This document shows, in pieces, positions 27,565 to 37,700 of a DNA stretch of 64,000 nucleotides; the stretch's first letter is position 1, and each line of letters begins with the position of its first letter. The notes below the pieces were generated by a model that was not told where the DNA came from, made no database searches, and saw only the letters and a program-made list of their open reading frames with translations. The DNA comes from Shewanella aquimarina (GTDB lineage: Bacteria; Pseudomonadota; Gammaproteobacteria; Enterobacterales; Shewanellaceae), in NCBI RefSeq assembly GCF_023349185.1, contig NZ_JAKIKY010000006.1:124001-188000 (forward strand), given 5' to 3'. The position numbers were made by a program, and so were the translations under genes.

Positions 27565-30500
27565 TTAGGGACGGGCCATTTCCGAGTTTGCGCTGTTGGC
27601 GCGTTTCGCCGGCTCGGCCGAGGCTTCTTTTGCCGTAGGCTCATATTGACGTCCCGATGGGGTATCGACTAGCGCCCTGGCTTCTACCTCTGGCTTGGTC
27701 ATGGTCGAGCTCACCATGGAACCAAAGCGGCTGGTAGCCTTAGCTGCAGGCTTCTCGGCCTTAATGCTAGCCGCCTCTTCTGACGACTCAGTCTTTACAG
27801 GCTTTTCCTGTACCTTAGCGGCAGGTTTTACCTGAGTGTTAGGTGCCTGTATGGCTGCTGGCTTTGCCATTGGCGCAGAGGCAGCGCTGCTCTCTTTCGC
27901 TGCAGGCTCCTGAGCCGCCGACGCCTGTGTTTCAGCCTTGGCTTCTTGCGCTTCGACTTCAGAGGTTTCGACCTGTGCAGCCTCCACCACTTCGGCAGCG
28001 ACAACTGACTCTTGCGTCTGCGCTGCATCGTCATTCGCCTGTGGCGCAGCTTCCTGGCTAGCCTTAACCTCTTCAGGTGTGCTGGTTAGATCCAGTTCCG
28101 CCTGAACTTCCTCTTTCAGACTGGCCTCTGCTTCACCCGCTAGTGGCAGACTTTGCTGAGCGTCTTCTACAGAGGTTTCCTCTTGAGCTACGACTTTGGC
28201 CTTCGGCGCACGACGCTTTGGCTTAGGCTTGCTCTCTTCTTGAGCAGTTTCTTCAGCCCCTTCTTTAGCAGGTGCTTCTTCTGCAGCGGCACTGGCCGCT
28301 TCATTAGCTTCTGCCGAGGTCGTTTCAGCTTTGCTTTGGTCACCAGCTTCTTGTTGACTAGCTGCTTGTTGAGTTACTTCCGCCTGGGCTTCGCTAACCA
28401 CTTCAGCACCGCTGCCGGTTTGCAGCTGCTCGTCCAGCAGAGGAGCGGTCTCCACCTCATTTGGGATAAATGCGGGTTCGCCATTGCTCGCTTCGCCATT
28501 GTTTTCCTCATCGCGACGACGACGCTGACCGGCGGCGCGTAGATGACGTGGGCTACGACGACTGCGACGCTGACCTTCTCTTGGCTCGCGCTTGCCTTCT
28601 GTCTCTGCTTCCTGGGCCTGAGCCGCAGTATCGTCGACTTGCGCTTCGTCTTGAGTCGCCTTGTCGGCATCAACTGGGGCTTGAGGCTCGCTCTTGGCCT
28701 GAGTCTCTGTAGCTGGTTGCTCGGCGGCCGTTTCTTCGGCGGCGCTTTGCGCGACTTGCTCGGCTTGAGTCTCTTCCTCTACCTTGTCGACTTTTTCCTG
28801 CTTAGGCTTGCTCTTACGAGGCTGACGCTTCTGGCGCTGCGGCTTGTCTTCTGCTTTGGCTTCTGCGGCGGGCACTTGTACCTGCTCGTCGTTGGCCTTT
28901 TCGGCAACGTCGACGGCCAGTGCAGCTTCATCGGCTAACTGCTGCTCAGACTGTACGCGCACCTTGCGGCGCATGTTACGACGTTGACGACGCTCGCGAG
29001 CGGCCTCTTGCTTTGGCTGCTGTGCCTTGCTCTCAGTGTCTTTACTCTGGCTCTGAGGCTTGTCGTCACGGTCGCGCTTTTGGCGCTTCTCGTTACGGCT
29101 CTTAGCATTGCGGTTGTCCGTGTCGTCAGACTTGGCACCACGGCTGCGCTTGTTGTCAGTCTCTTTACCTTCTTCGCGACTCTTACGTGTATCGTTGCGA
29201 CGATTGTTGCGACGGCTGTTACGATTTTGTGCGTTGCGACGAGGCTGCTCTTTCTTAACCTCTTCTTTCGGCTGCTCTGGCTCACCGCCAAATAGCTTAC
29301 CGATAGCGGCAAATAGCTTAGCAATCAGGCCTGGCTCTTGTGGCTTTTCGGCCTGCTTGGGCGCTGCGGGTGCCTTCTGGGTTGGGGTATCCTTAACCGG
29401 CGTCGAGAAGCCTTTGAGGGCTGGCTCTGGTGCGGCGGCACGCTCTAGCTTGCGTGGCTCATAGAGCTTAGATTCAGGCTGCTCGAGTAGCTTGTAGCTC
29501 GATTCGCTGATCTGATCGTCCTTGCGATGGCGGGTCACGCGGTAGTCCGGTGTCGTCATGTTAGGATCTGGGATCACATAGACTTCTACGCCATGACGCT
29601 GCTCCGTGATGCGTATGGCTTTACGCTTCTCGTTCAGCAGGAAGGCGGCGACATCGACCGGTACGACGGCCTCAATTTGAGAGGTGTTCTCTTTAATCGC
29701 TTCCTCTTCCATCAGACGCAGAATCGAGAGGGCCAGCGACTCAGTACCACGAATAGTGCCTTGACCATGACAGCGTGGACACAGGTGCGCGGCAGACTCT
29801 TCCAAAGATGGACGCAGACGCTGACGTGACATCTCCATCAGACCGAAACGAGAGATGCGTCCCAGTTGGACACGGGCTCTGTCGTGATGCACGGCGTCGC
29901 GCATTCTGTTTTCGACTTCGCGTTGGTGTCTGACCGGTGTCATGTCGATGAAATCGATAACAACCAGACCACCCAAGTCGCGCAGACGTAGCTGACGGGC
30001 AATCTCGTCGGCCGCTTCAAGGTTCGTATTGAGTGCGGTTTCTTCGATATCGCCGCCCTTAGTCGCCCGGGCCGAGTTGATATCGATTGAGGTCAGAGCT
30101 TCGGTTGGATCGATAACGATAGAACCACCAGAAGGCAGGCGCACTTCACGCTGGAAGGCCGATTCGATCTGGGTTTCAATCTGGAAATGGGTAAACAGCG
30201 GGACTTCCGCCTCGTAGCGCTTGATACGATCGACGAAGTCAGGACGCACCAAAGCAACGTGTTGTTTGGCCTGTTCATAGATACGCTGATGGTCGATCAG
30301 GACTTCACCCACGTCGCGGCGCAGGTAGTCACGGATGGCGCGTACGATAACGTTACTCTCCTGATGGATCAGGAAAGGTGCAGGGCGGTTTTGCGCCGCT
30401 TCTTCGATGGCTGCCCAGTGATGCTGGAGTACCTTAAGGTCCCATTTCAGCTCGGTGGCATCTTTACCAACACCTGCGGTGCGTACGATAAGACCCATGC

Positions 30501-30987
30501 CTTGCGGTACTTCCAGCTCAGACATGGCCGCTTTTAGCTCGGTACGCTCATCGCCTTCGATTCGGCGAGAGATACCGCCGGCACGAGGGTTGTTTGGCAT
30601 AAGCACAAGGTAAGAGCCCGCCAGACTGATGAAGGTGGTCAGGGCCGCGCCCTTGTTGCCACGCTCTTCTTTGTCAATCTGTACTATGACTTCCTGACCC
30701 TCTTTAACCACCTCTTTGATGTTAGGACGGCCTTGGAAAGAGTAACCTTTAGGGAAGTATTCGCGTGCAATTTCTTTGAGGGGAAGGAAACCATGACGCT
30801 CCGCGCCATAGTCGACGAAAGCCGCTTCGAGTGAGGGTTCTACGCGAGTGATTTTACCCTTGTAGATGTTGGCTTTCTTCTGCTCGTGACCAGGACTCTC
30901 GATATCGAGATCGTACAGTTGTTGCCCATCAACGAGGGCAACGCGCAACTCTTCAGACTGAGTCGCATTAATTAACATCCGTTTCAT
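27565..30987 (-). CDS. rne: Ribonuclease E
   Basis: A 1140-residue RNase E. The catalytic half begins [21 protein letters not shown]. It has an S1 domain ([24 protein letters not shown]), the 5'-sensor, the catalytic Asp motif [11 protein letters not shown] and the zinc link CPRCHGQG near residue 401. From about residue 540 the chain is a long low-complexity region rich in Ala, Glu, Gln and Lys. Arg-rich patches such as [19 protein letters not shown] (RNA binding) are embedded in it. It is longer than E. coli RNase E (1061). It drives mRNA decay and tRNA/rRNA maturation as the degradosome scaffold. A structured leader lies upstream. Confidence 0.97.
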   Translation of the reverse strand: MKRMLINATQSEELRVALVDGQQLYDLDIESPGHEQKKANIYKGKITRVEPSLEAAFVDYGAERHGFLPLKEIAREYFPKGYSFQGRPNIKEVVKEGQEVIVQIDKEERGNKGAALTTFISLAGSYLVLMPNNPRAGGISRRIEGDERTELKAAMSELEVPQGMGLIVRTAGVGKDATELKWDLKVLQHHWAAIEEAAQNRPAPFLIHQESNVIVRAIRDYLRRDVGEVLIDHQRIYEQAKQHVALVRPDFVDRIKRYEAEVPLFTHFQIETQIESAFQREVRLPSGGSIVIDPTEALTSIDINSARATKGGDIEETALNTNLEAADEIARQLRLRDLGGLVVIDFIDMTPVRHQREVENRMRDAVHHDRARVQLGRISRFGLMEMSRQRLRPSLEESAAHLCPRCHGQGTIRGTESLALSILRLMEEEAIKENTSQIEAVVPVDVAAFLLNEKRKAIRITEQRHGVEVYVIPDPNMTTPDYRVTRHRKDDQISESSYKLLEQPESKLYEPRKLERAAAPEPALKGFSTPVKDTPTQKAPAAPKQAEKPQEPGLIAKLFAAIGKLFGGEPEQPKEEVKKEQPRRNAQNRNSRRNNRRNDTRKSREEGKETDNKRSRGAKSDDTDNRNAKSRNEKRQKRDRDDKPQSQSKDTESKAQQPKQEAARERRQRRNMRRKVRVQSEQQLADEAALAVDVAEKANDEQVQVPAAEAKAEDKPQRQKRQPRKSKPKQEKVDKVEEETQAEQVAQSAAEETAAEQPATETQAKSEPQAPVDADKATQDEAQVDDTAAQAQEAETEGKREPREGQRRSRRSPRHLRAAGQRRRRDEENNGEASNGEPAFIPNEVETAPLLDEQLQTGSGAEVVSEAQAEVTQQAASQQEAGDQSKAETTSAEANEAASAAAEEAPAKEGAEETAQEESKPKPKRRAPKAKVVAQEETSVEDAQQSLPLAGEAEASLKEEVQAELDLTSTPEEVKASQEAAPQANDDAAQTQESVVAAEVVEAAQVETSEVEAQEAKAETQASAAQEPAAKESSAASAPMAKPAAIQAPNTQVKPAAKVQEKPVKTESSEEAASIKAEKPAAKATSRFGSMVSSTMTKPEVEARALVDTPSGRQYEPTAKEASAEPAKRANSANSEMARP

Positions 30988-31046
30988 GATGACGTATTTC
31001 TTCTTAAAATAAGGTCATCAAACGACGCTTTTTCGATGCATTACGG

Positions 31047-31134
31047 GCCCAGAATCGGTAAGTGGAGCCTCACGGCTTGGGTCTGGGCTAGGGTGCGCAA
31101 TCTCTGTAAGACGCAATCGCTGCGTGTCGCATCC
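31047..31134 (-). promoter_or_regulatory. Structured 5' leader of rne mRNA
   Basis: Two adjacent stem systems can form in the rne leader. GGATGCG / CGCACCC (31134-31128 with 31097-31091) encloses TGCGT/ACGCA. TCTGGGC / GCCCAGA (31053-31047 with 31088-31082, read as complements) encloses AGCC-GTGA-GGCT with a GNRA tetraloop. In E. coli, rne mRNA is autoregulated through leader hairpins bound by RNase E, and this is the likely equivalent. It begins 60 nt upstream of the rne start. The rest of the 598-bp gap to rluC shows no further gene. Confidence 0.55.
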
Positions 31135-31585
31135 TATTTATGGCTTATTTTTTAAAATCGCTAAAAACAAGGAATTCGTTGTTAAACGTCAACCAACCCC
31201 ATAAATTCTAATGTACTTTCCGGTAATGCCAAAATCGATAAGTGCTCGTCTGACGACAAGTTAATAGTAAACTTCGAAATTGGGGGCGCTATTCTTAGAG
31301 AAACCACGTTGAAATGTGGCATTGATACTGTGTTTAGTCGTTTAAACTCGTTTTCTCGGTTTATTTTTATCCAACGACTTGTAAGTCAATGACTTACTAC
31401 TCAGTAAAAATGGCTTTTAGTCTCCGCTCTTCGCGCCTGCGTTGGGGGATTTGTGAACACTTTATTCACTATTTATCCCCATTGGCGTGGCAAATATAGC
31501 AACAATCCTGAAAATCAGCAAATGGAAAGGCACAAAACTTGTTATCTGATGTACAATGTGCAGCTTGAAAGAGACAAGGCGTAGC

Positions 31586-32545
31586 ATGAACAATCAACAA
31601 GCATTAAATAAAGTCGAACTGGTGACGATCGACGAAGATCACCTCGGCCAGCGAATCGATAACTTTCTGGTGACTAAATTGAAGGGCGTTCCCAAGAGCA
31701 TGATCTATCGTATCGTGCGCAAGGGCGAGGTGCGGGTCAACAAGAAGCGGATCAAGCCCGAATATAAGCTGCAAGACGGGGACGTGGTGCGTATTCCGCC
31801 TGTTCGTGTCTCAAGCAATGAAGATAAGCCAGGGCCGAGTGCCAAGTTGACTAAGGTGTCTCAACTCGAGGGACGTATCCTGTTTGAAGACAAGGCCATC
31901 ATAGTGCTCAACAAGCCGGCAGGCATCGCGGTGCACGGCGGCAGTGGCGTCGATTTTGGCGTCATTGAGGCGATGCGTTCACTCAGGCCGCAGCAAAAGT
32001 TTCTTGAACTGGTTCACCGACTGGACAAGGAGACCTCAGGGGTCTTGTTGATTGCCAAGAAGCGTAGCGCCCTTAAACATCTCCACGATCAACTGCGTTA
32101 CAAGAAGATGCAGAAGGATTATCTTGCCCTGGTACGCGGTGAATGGCAGCGTCATGACAAGGTGGTCAATGCGCCACTATTGAAACTCACCCTTAAATCG
32201 GGCGAGCGCATCGTGCGGGTCAATCAAGAGGGTAAGCCCTCAGAAACCCGTTTTAAGATTATGCAGCGCTACCAAGGGGCCACGCTGGTGCAGGCCAGTC
32301 CTGTTACCGGACGCACCCATCAGATCCGTGTGCATTGCCAGTATGCCGGTCACCCCATAGCTTGCGATGAGAAATACAGCGAGCAGAAGTTCGATGACTC
32401 CATGCGCGCGTTGGGGCTTAACCGTCTCTTTCTCCATGCGGCCCAACTGAAATTTACCCATCCGGTCACCGAAGAGGTGATGCAGGTTAAGGCGCCACTG
32501 GATGCGGCACTACAAGACTTGTTGAATAAATTGGATAAGGCATGA
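31586..32545 (+). CDS. rluC: 23S rRNA pseudouridine synthase RluC (955/2504/2580)
   Basis: A 319-residue enzyme, the length of E. coli RluC. The S4 domain (GQRIDNFLVTKLKGVPKSMIYRIVRKGEVRVNKKRI) precedes the RluA-family catalytic domain with the Asp motif VHRLDKETSGVLLIAKK. GRTHQIRVHCQYAGHPI is also present. It makes three pseudouridines in 23S rRNA. I prefer ATG 31586 over 31556 since it reproduces the family N-terminus, with AAGGCG upstream. It diverges from rne as in E. coli and overlaps the HAD gene by 4 bp. Confidence 0.96.
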   Translation: MNNQQALNKVELVTIDEDHLGQRIDNFLVTKLKGVPKSMIYRIVRKGEVRVNKKRIKPEYKLQDGDVVRIPPVRVSSNEDKPGPSAKLTKVSQLEGRILFEDKAIIVLNKPAGIAVHGGSGVDFGVIEAMRSLRPQQKFLELVHRLDKETSGVLLIAKKRSALKHLHDQLRYKKMQKDYLALVRGEWQRHDKVVNAPLLKLTLKSGERIVRVNQEGKPSETRFKIMQRYQGATLVQASPVTGRTHQIRVHCQYAGHPIACDEKYSEQKFDDSMRALGLNRLFLHAAQLKFTHPVTEEVMQVKAPLDAALQDLLNKLDKA

Positions 32546-33201
32546 AACGATACGATTTAGTGATCTTCGATTGGGATGGTACCCTGATGGACTCGGTCAG
32601 CAAGATAGTGGCCTGCATGCAGCAGACCGCCAGAGAGCTGAGTATGATGGTGCCGAGTGAGCAGGCGATACGTGACATCATAGGCCTGTCAATGGACGAG
32701 GCACTAAATGTCCTGCACCCCAGTGCCTGTGAGCAGACTCGCCAGAATATGGTTAATGTGTATCGCAAGCAGTATCTGCAGCTCAATCAAACGCCGAGCC
32801 CTCTGTTTGATGGCGCCGAGCAGTTACTCTTGTCCCTTAAGGCATCTGGGCATCAACTGGCGGTAGCTACCGGCAAGGCCCGCGCCGGGCTAGACAGGGT
32901 GCTCAATGAGACAGGTTTTCATCAGCATTTTGTGGCCAGTCGCTGCGCCGATGAGGCCATGAGTAAGCCTCACCCGCAGATGCTGCATGAGCTACTCTCA
33001 CTGCTCGATGTTGCTCCCGAGAAGGCGGTGATGATCGGCGACTCGGTGCACGATCTCAACATGGCGAGCAATGCGGGCATAGATGGCATTGGCGTGAGTT
33101 ATGGCGCCCATTCGGCGTTGAAGCTGCAAGAAGCCAACCCTGTCGCCATCGCCGAGCATCCGCTGGCGCTGCTACCACTCATCACTGGCGAGCCTCATTA
33201 A
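32542..33201 (+). CDS. HAD-superfamily phosphatase (Gph/YjjG-like)
   Basis: A 219-residue HAD hydrolase. Motif I is FDWDGTLMDSV with nucleophile and acid Asp, motif II VATGKAR, motif III Lys in SKPHPQML, and motif IV MIGDSVHDLNMASNAG. The alpha-helical cap lies at about residues 20-85. Members dephosphorylate phosphoglycolate, nucleotides or sugar phosphates; the sequence does not fix the substrate. It is translationally coupled to rluC (ATGA overlap) and convergent with the GGDEF gene, whose end overlaps it by 20 bp. Confidence 0.9.
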   Translation: MKRYDLVIFDWDGTLMDSVSKIVACMQQTARELSMMVPSEQAIRDIIGLSMDEALNVLHPSACEQTRQNMVNVYRKQYLQLNQTPSPLFDGAEQLLLSLKASGHQLAVATGKARAGLDRVLNETGFHQHFVASRCADEAMSKPHPQMLHELLSLLDVAPEKAVMIGDSVHDLNMASNAGIDGIGVSYGAHSALKLQEANPVAIAEHPLALLPLITGEPH

Positions 33202-34555
33202 GCCGCTTACGGCGCTTGTTGCGGTACATGGCTTTGTCTGCCAGGCAGATCAGCGCCGAGACATCTTTTTGAGCAGGCTCGACCCAATGGTAACCAATAC
33301 TGGCGGCGAGTCGCAGATGCTCCCCTTCGTGCCTAATGCCTTCATCGAGCATCTGATCTAGGTTGAGGCAGAGTCTGGTGAGCGCCTGTCGCTTGTCATC
33401 CTCATCTTGTGCGTCGAATCTATGCAAAATGATAAATTCGTCGCCGCCTATTCGCGCTACCATCTCCGCCTCGGCGCATGCCTCCCGTAAGATCTGCGCC
33501 ACTCTTTGTAAAACCTGGTCGCCCACCAGATGGTTGTAGTTGTCGTTGATCTGTTTGAAATCATCAAGATCCAAATATAGTACCGCCAGCTCAGCTTGGG
33601 TGTCGGACAGGTTTGGCAGTAAGTCGGCAAAGTGATTAAATAGGGCGAGCCTGTTAGGCAACTGAGTCAGAGAGTCATGAAATGCCAGATATTCGCTCTC
33701 CTCTTTTGCCTTGTGCAGCTCGGTGATGTTATGGGCCGAGACGATGACACCATTGATTCGACCATTCTCATCTTGGTGCGGATTGTGATGGACGTTGAGG
33801 TATTGCGGCTCGGACACCGAAGGGGGATGGATGCGGGTCTGGGTGTTGATCGACTCTCCCGCAAAGGATCTGTCTAGCAGTGGCTTTAGATAGTTATCGA
33901 AAACCGCTTTTCCGTGGATTTCACTGGCATGCTTGCCAACAATCTCACTTGAGTTGCAGTTGAGTAGGTGTTCGTAGCCTTTAGATACCACGTGGTAGCG
34001 ATAGTCCAGATCGACGAAGGACATCATGTGGTGGGTCGATGCGATCATCTGCTTGTGCACCGATAGCTCCCTCGACAGTAGCAGGCGCTTATATTCGACG
34101 CCAATTCGCTGGGCCAATAGGCGGAAAAACTCCCGTGACTTGGTGTTCTCCCTCTGGGGCAGGGGATCCATGACTAAGATGTGCCCAATTGGGTAGCCCT
34201 CATCGTCCAGGATCAACTCGCCCTGATAACTGACCGCCCCCAGATCTTTAATCAGCTTAAAGTCGGGGAAGCGTTGTTGTAGATCGCTTGCGTACAAGAG
34301 ATGAGTATTGGGGTAACGCATCTGATAGATGGCTTCACAGGGGGAGCCTTTGAGATCAAACTCAAATCCGGGAATGGTTTGTTTAAGGTCGCAAAATGCG
34401 ACCACTTCAATTTTCCCTTGCAGAGTCGAAGGCCGGGCGAAGGCCGCCCAGCGACACTGAGTGACAAGTGCTAGCGCCTTCAGTGCCCGCTGAAAAAAGC
34501 GCTCATCAATACAGGGCGCGGCAAGCAAGGCAAGGGCTTCTTCAAGATCGGTCAT
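33182..34555 (-). CDS. GAF-PAS-GGDEF diguanylate cyclase
   Basis: A 457-residue soluble protein. A GAF-like domain spans about 1-155 and a PAS domain about 165-285 (YRYHVVSKGYEHLLNCNSSEIVGKHASEI). A GGDEF domain (about 290-457) has FHDSLTQLPNRLALF and the intact active site ARIGGDEFIILHRF near residue 367. The product-inhibition RxxD I-site is not present: Ala and Glu stand at the Arg and Asp positions. It should make c-di-GMP in response to a small ligand. It overlaps the HAD gene tail by 20 bp. Confidence 0.9.
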   Translation of the reverse strand: MTDLEEALALLAAPCIDERFFQRALKALALVTQCRWAAFARPSTLQGKIEVVAFCDLKQTIPGFEFDLKGSPCEAIYQMRYPNTHLLYASDLQQRFPDFKLIKDLGAVSYQGELILDDEGYPIGHILVMDPLPQRENTKSREFFRLLAQRIGVEYKRLLLSRELSVHKQMIASTHHMMSFVDLDYRYHVVSKGYEHLLNCNSSEIVGKHASEIHGKAVFDNYLKPLLDRSFAGESINTQTRIHPPSVSEPQYLNVHHNPHQDENGRINGVIVSAHNITELHKAKEESEYLAFHDSLTQLPNRLALFNHFADLLPNLSDTQAELAVLYLDLDDFKQINDNYNHLVGDQVLQRVAQILREACAEAEMVARIGGDEFIILHRFDAQDEDDKRQALTRLCLNLDQMLDEGIRHEGEHLRLAASIGYHWVEPAQKDVSALICLADKAMYRNKRRKRLNEARQ

Positions 34556-34730
34556 AGTATAACCACCCCAAGTAAACTGACTTCCTTGTCGCTAACATTG
34601 TTATTGGCATGTAACAACCAGTCATTTCAACATAGCGAGTTTTTGATCGGTTGTGAAGTGGTTATCTAGTGATTAGTCCTGAATTGGATTCATGCGGTGG
34701 TATTAATTGCTGTGTCTTTGGTGGCAGTTA

Positions 34731-35327
34731 TTAACTAGCTGCCGGGGCAAGAATGTCGACGCCTTGCTTGAGTAGCATTTCAGTGAGCGCGATCAGGGGT
34801 AAACCTACTAGTGTGTTAGGATCCCGTCCCTCCAGACGCTCGAACAGGGCGATGCCGAGGCCTTCTGACTTAAAGCTACCGGCGCAGTAGAGCGGCTGCT
34901 CAGTATCAACATAGTATTGGATCTGCTTGCTGGTCAGCGTCTTGAAGTGCACGACGAAGGGCTCGCAGATTACTTTATGGGATTCGTTAGCCGCATTAAA
35001 GAGTGCGAGTCCGGTATAGAAGGTGATCGATTTGCCTGAGACACGTTCAAGCTGTGCGATCGCGTTGGCTCGCGTCAGCGGCTTACCTATGATGTCGCCA
35101 TCGACCACCGCCACTTGATCTGAGCCGATAATCAGTCCGCTCTGGCGACCTTGGGCGCCCGCCCTGGCTTTGGCGAGTGCCAGACGTGTGACCAGTTCCT
35201 GAGCCGGTTCACCGGCAATGGGCGTCTCGTCGACCTCAGGGGCGCAGGTGTCAAACTTGATGGCCAGCTTTTGCAGTAATGACTGACGAAAGACTGAGGT
35301 GGATGCGAGTATGATGCTTGGGGTCAT
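34731..35327 (-). CDS. yceF: Maf-family 7-methyl-GTP pyrophosphatase (YceF)
   Basis: A 198-residue Maf protein. The N-terminal [28 protein letters not shown], the catalytic [16 protein letters not shown] and the C-terminal [21 protein letters not shown] are all present. The YceF branch hydrolyses 7-methyl-GTP. The position near yceD-rpmF-plsX is conserved in enteric bacteria (yceF lies between rluC and yceD there). It is transcribed away from yceD. Confidence 0.93.
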   Translation of the reverse strand: MTPSIILASTSVFRQSLLQKLAIKFDTCAPEVDETPIAGEPAQELVTRLALAKARAGAQGRQSGLIIGSDQVAVVDGDIIGKPLTRANAIAQLERVSGKSITFYTGLALFNAANESHKVICEPFVVHFKTLTSKQIQYYVDTEQPLYCAGSFKSEGLGIALFERLEGRDPNTLVGLPLIALTEMLLKQGVDILAPAAS

Positions 35328-35752
35328 GGTTTAACCTTGTTGTTTCTCTGGTATTTGTTGCGCCTGAAGCAATAGCCGATTCTTCTGCCTTTATATGCCT
35401 CTATGACATTTATGGCATCTAAATTGAGGCGCGCCGTAAACTAGCTCTGCGTGGCGACCATCATAATTCATCTGGCTTCAAAAGACAGAGCTAAGCTGAG
35501 AACAACCAAAGCGGCGCGTGAACATTTGCCGTTTGCGTTGAGAAAGAGGCTGAACCGTTGCCTAGGGCTGTTTTCTTAGTGCAGTGGGCCAGTCGTGGTG
35601 AGCTAGGTGTTTGCGTCATGGCTTTGGGGTCAATAGTGGCTGAGGTTAGACAAAAATGAGGTTATAAATAAACCCTCAAATGACCCAAGAAAGAGACCGA
35701 TATAGGTGCCGCGGGCTATATTTAGACAAGGGTAATGAAAAGAACAGGCTAA

Positions 35753-35787
35753 CCCCGTGCGAATGCTTTTATTTTAAGCGTGCGGGG
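35753..35787. repeat. GC-rich hairpin upstream of yceD
   Basis: CCCCGTGC and GTGCGGGG pair with two G-T wobbles, then a GAAT bulge and a GCTT/AAGC inner stem with a TTATTTT loop. No T run follows. The 608-bp gap between yceF and yceD (35328-35935) otherwise holds only the candidate promoters listed and no gene I can support. Confidence 0.5.
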
Positions 35788-35788
35788 C

Positions 35789-35817
35789 TTGAGTATCCAT
35801 TGGCCCTTGGGTAAAAT
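35789..35817 (+). promoter_or_regulatory. Candidate distal promoter of yceD-rpmF-plsX
   Basis: TTGAGT and TAAAAT are spaced by exactly 17 bp, a good sigma-70 match. A transcript would carry a leader of about 110 nt before yceD. Confidence 0.45.
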
Positions 35818-35896
35818 TTTCGCTCCAACAATTTTTGAATTATTGATGGGTTTTATCGCTTTCGTTAACGGGATCGATAAAGGAGATAAATTTTCC

Positions 35897-35924
35897 TTTG
35901 ACTCAAGGTAATTCAAACTATAAT
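35897..35924 (+). promoter_or_regulatory. Candidate proximal promoter of yceD
   Basis: TTTGAC and a perfect TATAAT are 16 bp apart (TTGACT with 15). The start codon at 35936 is only 11 nt past TATAAT, so a transcript from here would have almost no leader. Confidence 0.5.
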
Positions 35925-35935
35925 ATGCGCGCCTT

Positions 35936-36460
35936 ATGCAAACAGTAAAGATACCGGTTTCAATTGATCCTATACGCGCAGCGGCCAGCAAGCTTTCTTA
36001 TGAAGGCGTTGTTCCCGGTGTGCAGTTAAAGCGATTAAATGAATTATGTGCCGGCGACTGTTCCGATGTGGCAGTGTCGCTTGAATGTGGTGTAGATATA
36101 CAGGGGATAGTCTACCTGAAAGGGAAGGCTGTGACGGAGCTCACTCTGATATGTCAACGTTGCATGACGCTTTTTACCACTGAGGTTACGGTCGACTTTT
36201 GTTTTAGCCCTTGCGGGTCTGAGGCAGAAATCGATGAGCTCCCGGATGCGTATGACCCTATTGAGTGCAATGAGATAGGTGAGATTCGTCTGCATCAATT
36301 GATTGAAGATGAATTGATAGTAGCTATGCCTTTGATCCCGATGCATGCAGAAGAAAGCTGCAGCAAAGGCGATCAAGATGTAGTAGTAGGCGAGATTGAA
36401 CCCGCTCAAGAGGAGCGTCCAAATCCGTTTGCAGTGTTAGAAAAACTGAAGAGCAAGTAA
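35936..36460 (+). CDS. yceD: YceD/DUF177 protein (23S rRNA accumulation)
   Basis: A 174-residue DUF177 protein that aligns end to end with E. coli YceD: MQTVKIPVSIDPIRAA, LTLICQRCMTLFT, FCFSP, DAYDPIECNEIGEI, VEDELI-like and PNPFAVLEKLKSK. YceD is linked to 23S rRNA accumulation, but the mechanism is not known. Two Cys in CQRC recall a metal or redox pair. No Shine-Dalgarno is visible ahead of the ATG. rpmF starts 17 bp after its stop. Confidence 0.93.
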   Translation: MQTVKIPVSIDPIRAAASKLSYEGVVPGVQLKRLNELCAGDCSDVAVSLECGVDIQGIVYLKGKAVTELTLICQRCMTLFTTEVTVDFCFSPCGSEAEIDELPDAYDPIECNEIGEIRLHQLIEDELIVAMPLIPMHAEESCSKGDQDVVVGEIEPAQEERPNPFAVLEKLKSK

Positions 36461-36477
36461 TCTAGGAGACAGGTCAA

Positions 36478-36648
36478 ATGGCTGTACAACAGAATAAAAA
36501 ATCTCGTTCAAAGCGCGGTATGCGCCGTTCACACGACGCGTTGAGCACTGCTCAACTGTCAGTTGATGCAACGAGTGGTGAACTACACCGTCGTCACAAC
36601 GTGACTGCAGACGGTTACTACCGTGGTCAAAAGGTTATCAACAAGTAA
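36478..36648 (+). CDS. rpmF: 50S ribosomal protein L32
   Basis: A 56-codon gene translating to [20 protein letters not shown], then [17 protein letters not shown], ending RGQKVINK. It is strongly basic and full length for gammaproteobacterial L32. An AGGAGA site precedes the ATG (TCTAGGAGACAGGTCAAATG). It lies between yceD and plsX, as in E. coli, where L32 and lipid synthesis genes are coexpressed. Confidence 0.97.
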   Translation: MAVQQNKKSRSKRGMRRSHDALSTAQLSVDATSGELHRRHNVTADGYYRGQKVINK

Positions 36649-36662
36649 TCTGTTGATTGCCG

Positions 36663-37691
36663 ATGACTAATCTGACGCTTGCGTTAGATGCGATGGGGGG
36701 CGATTTTGGTCCCCGCATCACAGTGCCTGCAACCCTGCAGGCACTTCGCTTATATCCCTTCTTACACGTCATCATGGTGGGTGATAGGTCGCAAATCGAA
36801 CCTCTGCTAAGCCACCTTGAGTCAGACATACTTTCGCGTATCGAACTCGTGCATACCACAGAAGTGGTGAAGATGTGCGACAGACCCGTGCATGCGCTGC
36901 GTAACTGCAAGCAAAGCTCAATGCGTCTGGCAATCGAACTGGTACGGGATAAGAAGGCGCAGGCCTGTTTGAGCGCGGGTAATACCGGGGCCTTGATGGC
37001 CATCTCCAAGGTGTTACTCAAGACACTGCCGGGCATAGACAGACCCGCCCTGGTCAGTTGCCTGCCGGCGGTCAATCATAAACCCGTGTACCTGCTGGAT
37101 CTCGGTGCTAACGTCTCCTGCTGCAGTGAAACCCTGTTTCAGTTTGCGGTGATGGGCTCGGTGTTATGTGAGGCCGTGGATAAGAATCCCGCCCCTAAGG
37201 TAGCCCTGCTCAATGTGGGCATCGAAGAGATCAAGGGTAACGATCAGGTACAACAGGCGGGGCAGTTACTGCAACAGAGCCCACAACTCAATTACGCCGG
37301 CTTTATTGAAGGCGATGCTATCTATTCGGGTAACGTCGATGTCATCGTCTGTGACGGTTTCGTCGGTAACATTACCCTGAAAACCTCTGAGGGGATCGCA
37401 AGGCTCCTCGTCCATCAGTTGAAGAAAGGCTTAACTCAAGGCTTTTTTGTACGATTACTGGCCAAGTTAATCGCACCGCGCATTAATAGTGTTTTAAATC
37501 AGATGAACCCCGACCACTATAACGGAGCAAGTCTGATAGGATTGCGCGGAATTGTAGTAAAAAGTCATGGAAGTGCGGATGAATCTGCCTATTTACAAGC
37601 AATTAGTTTGGCAGTGACCGAAGCACAACGTCGACTCCCCAAGATGATCGAAGAGCGTCTTGAGTCGATCCTTTTAGACATAAATAACTGA
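36663..37691 (+). CDS. plsX: Phosphate acyltransferase PlsX
   Basis: A 342-residue PlsX. It has [20 protein letters not shown] at the N-terminus, the [12 protein letters not shown] block, [34 protein letters not shown], and [20 protein letters not shown] near the end. It makes acyl-phosphate from acyl-ACP for phospholipid synthesis. The ATG at 36663 is preferred over TTG at 36657 by comparison with E. coli MTRLTLALD. It follows rpmF by 14 bp. Confidence 0.97.
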   Translation: MTNLTLALDAMGGDFGPRITVPATLQALRLYPFLHVIMVGDRSQIEPLLSHLESDILSRIELVHTTEVVKMCDRPVHALRNCKQSSMRLAIELVRDKKAQACLSAGNTGALMAISKVLLKTLPGIDRPALVSCLPAVNHKPVYLLDLGANVSCCSETLFQFAVMGSVLCEAVDKNPAPKVALLNVGIEEIKGNDQVQQAGQLLQQSPQLNYAGFIEGDAIYSGNVDVIVCDGFVGNITLKTSEGIARLLVHQLKKGLTQGFFVRLLAKLIAPRINSVLNQMNPDHYNGASLIGLRGIVVKSHGSADESAYLQAISLAVTEAQRRLPKMIEERLESILLDINN

Positions 37692-37700
37692 TATCTCCTT

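Noticed and set aside
27700..29400. Repetitive stretch resembling a repeat array
   Set aside because: It is low-complexity coding DNA of the RNase E tail with no regular spacers; not a CRISPR.
27843..29464. Several open frames of 60-134 codons opposite the 3' half of rne
   Set aside because: They are Leu/Arg/Ser-rich shadows of the Ala/Glu-rich low-complexity part of RNase E.
35749..35991. 80-codon minus-strand frame upstream of yceD
   Set aside because: It runs through the yceD promoter and start, has no ribosome site and no recognisable protein features.
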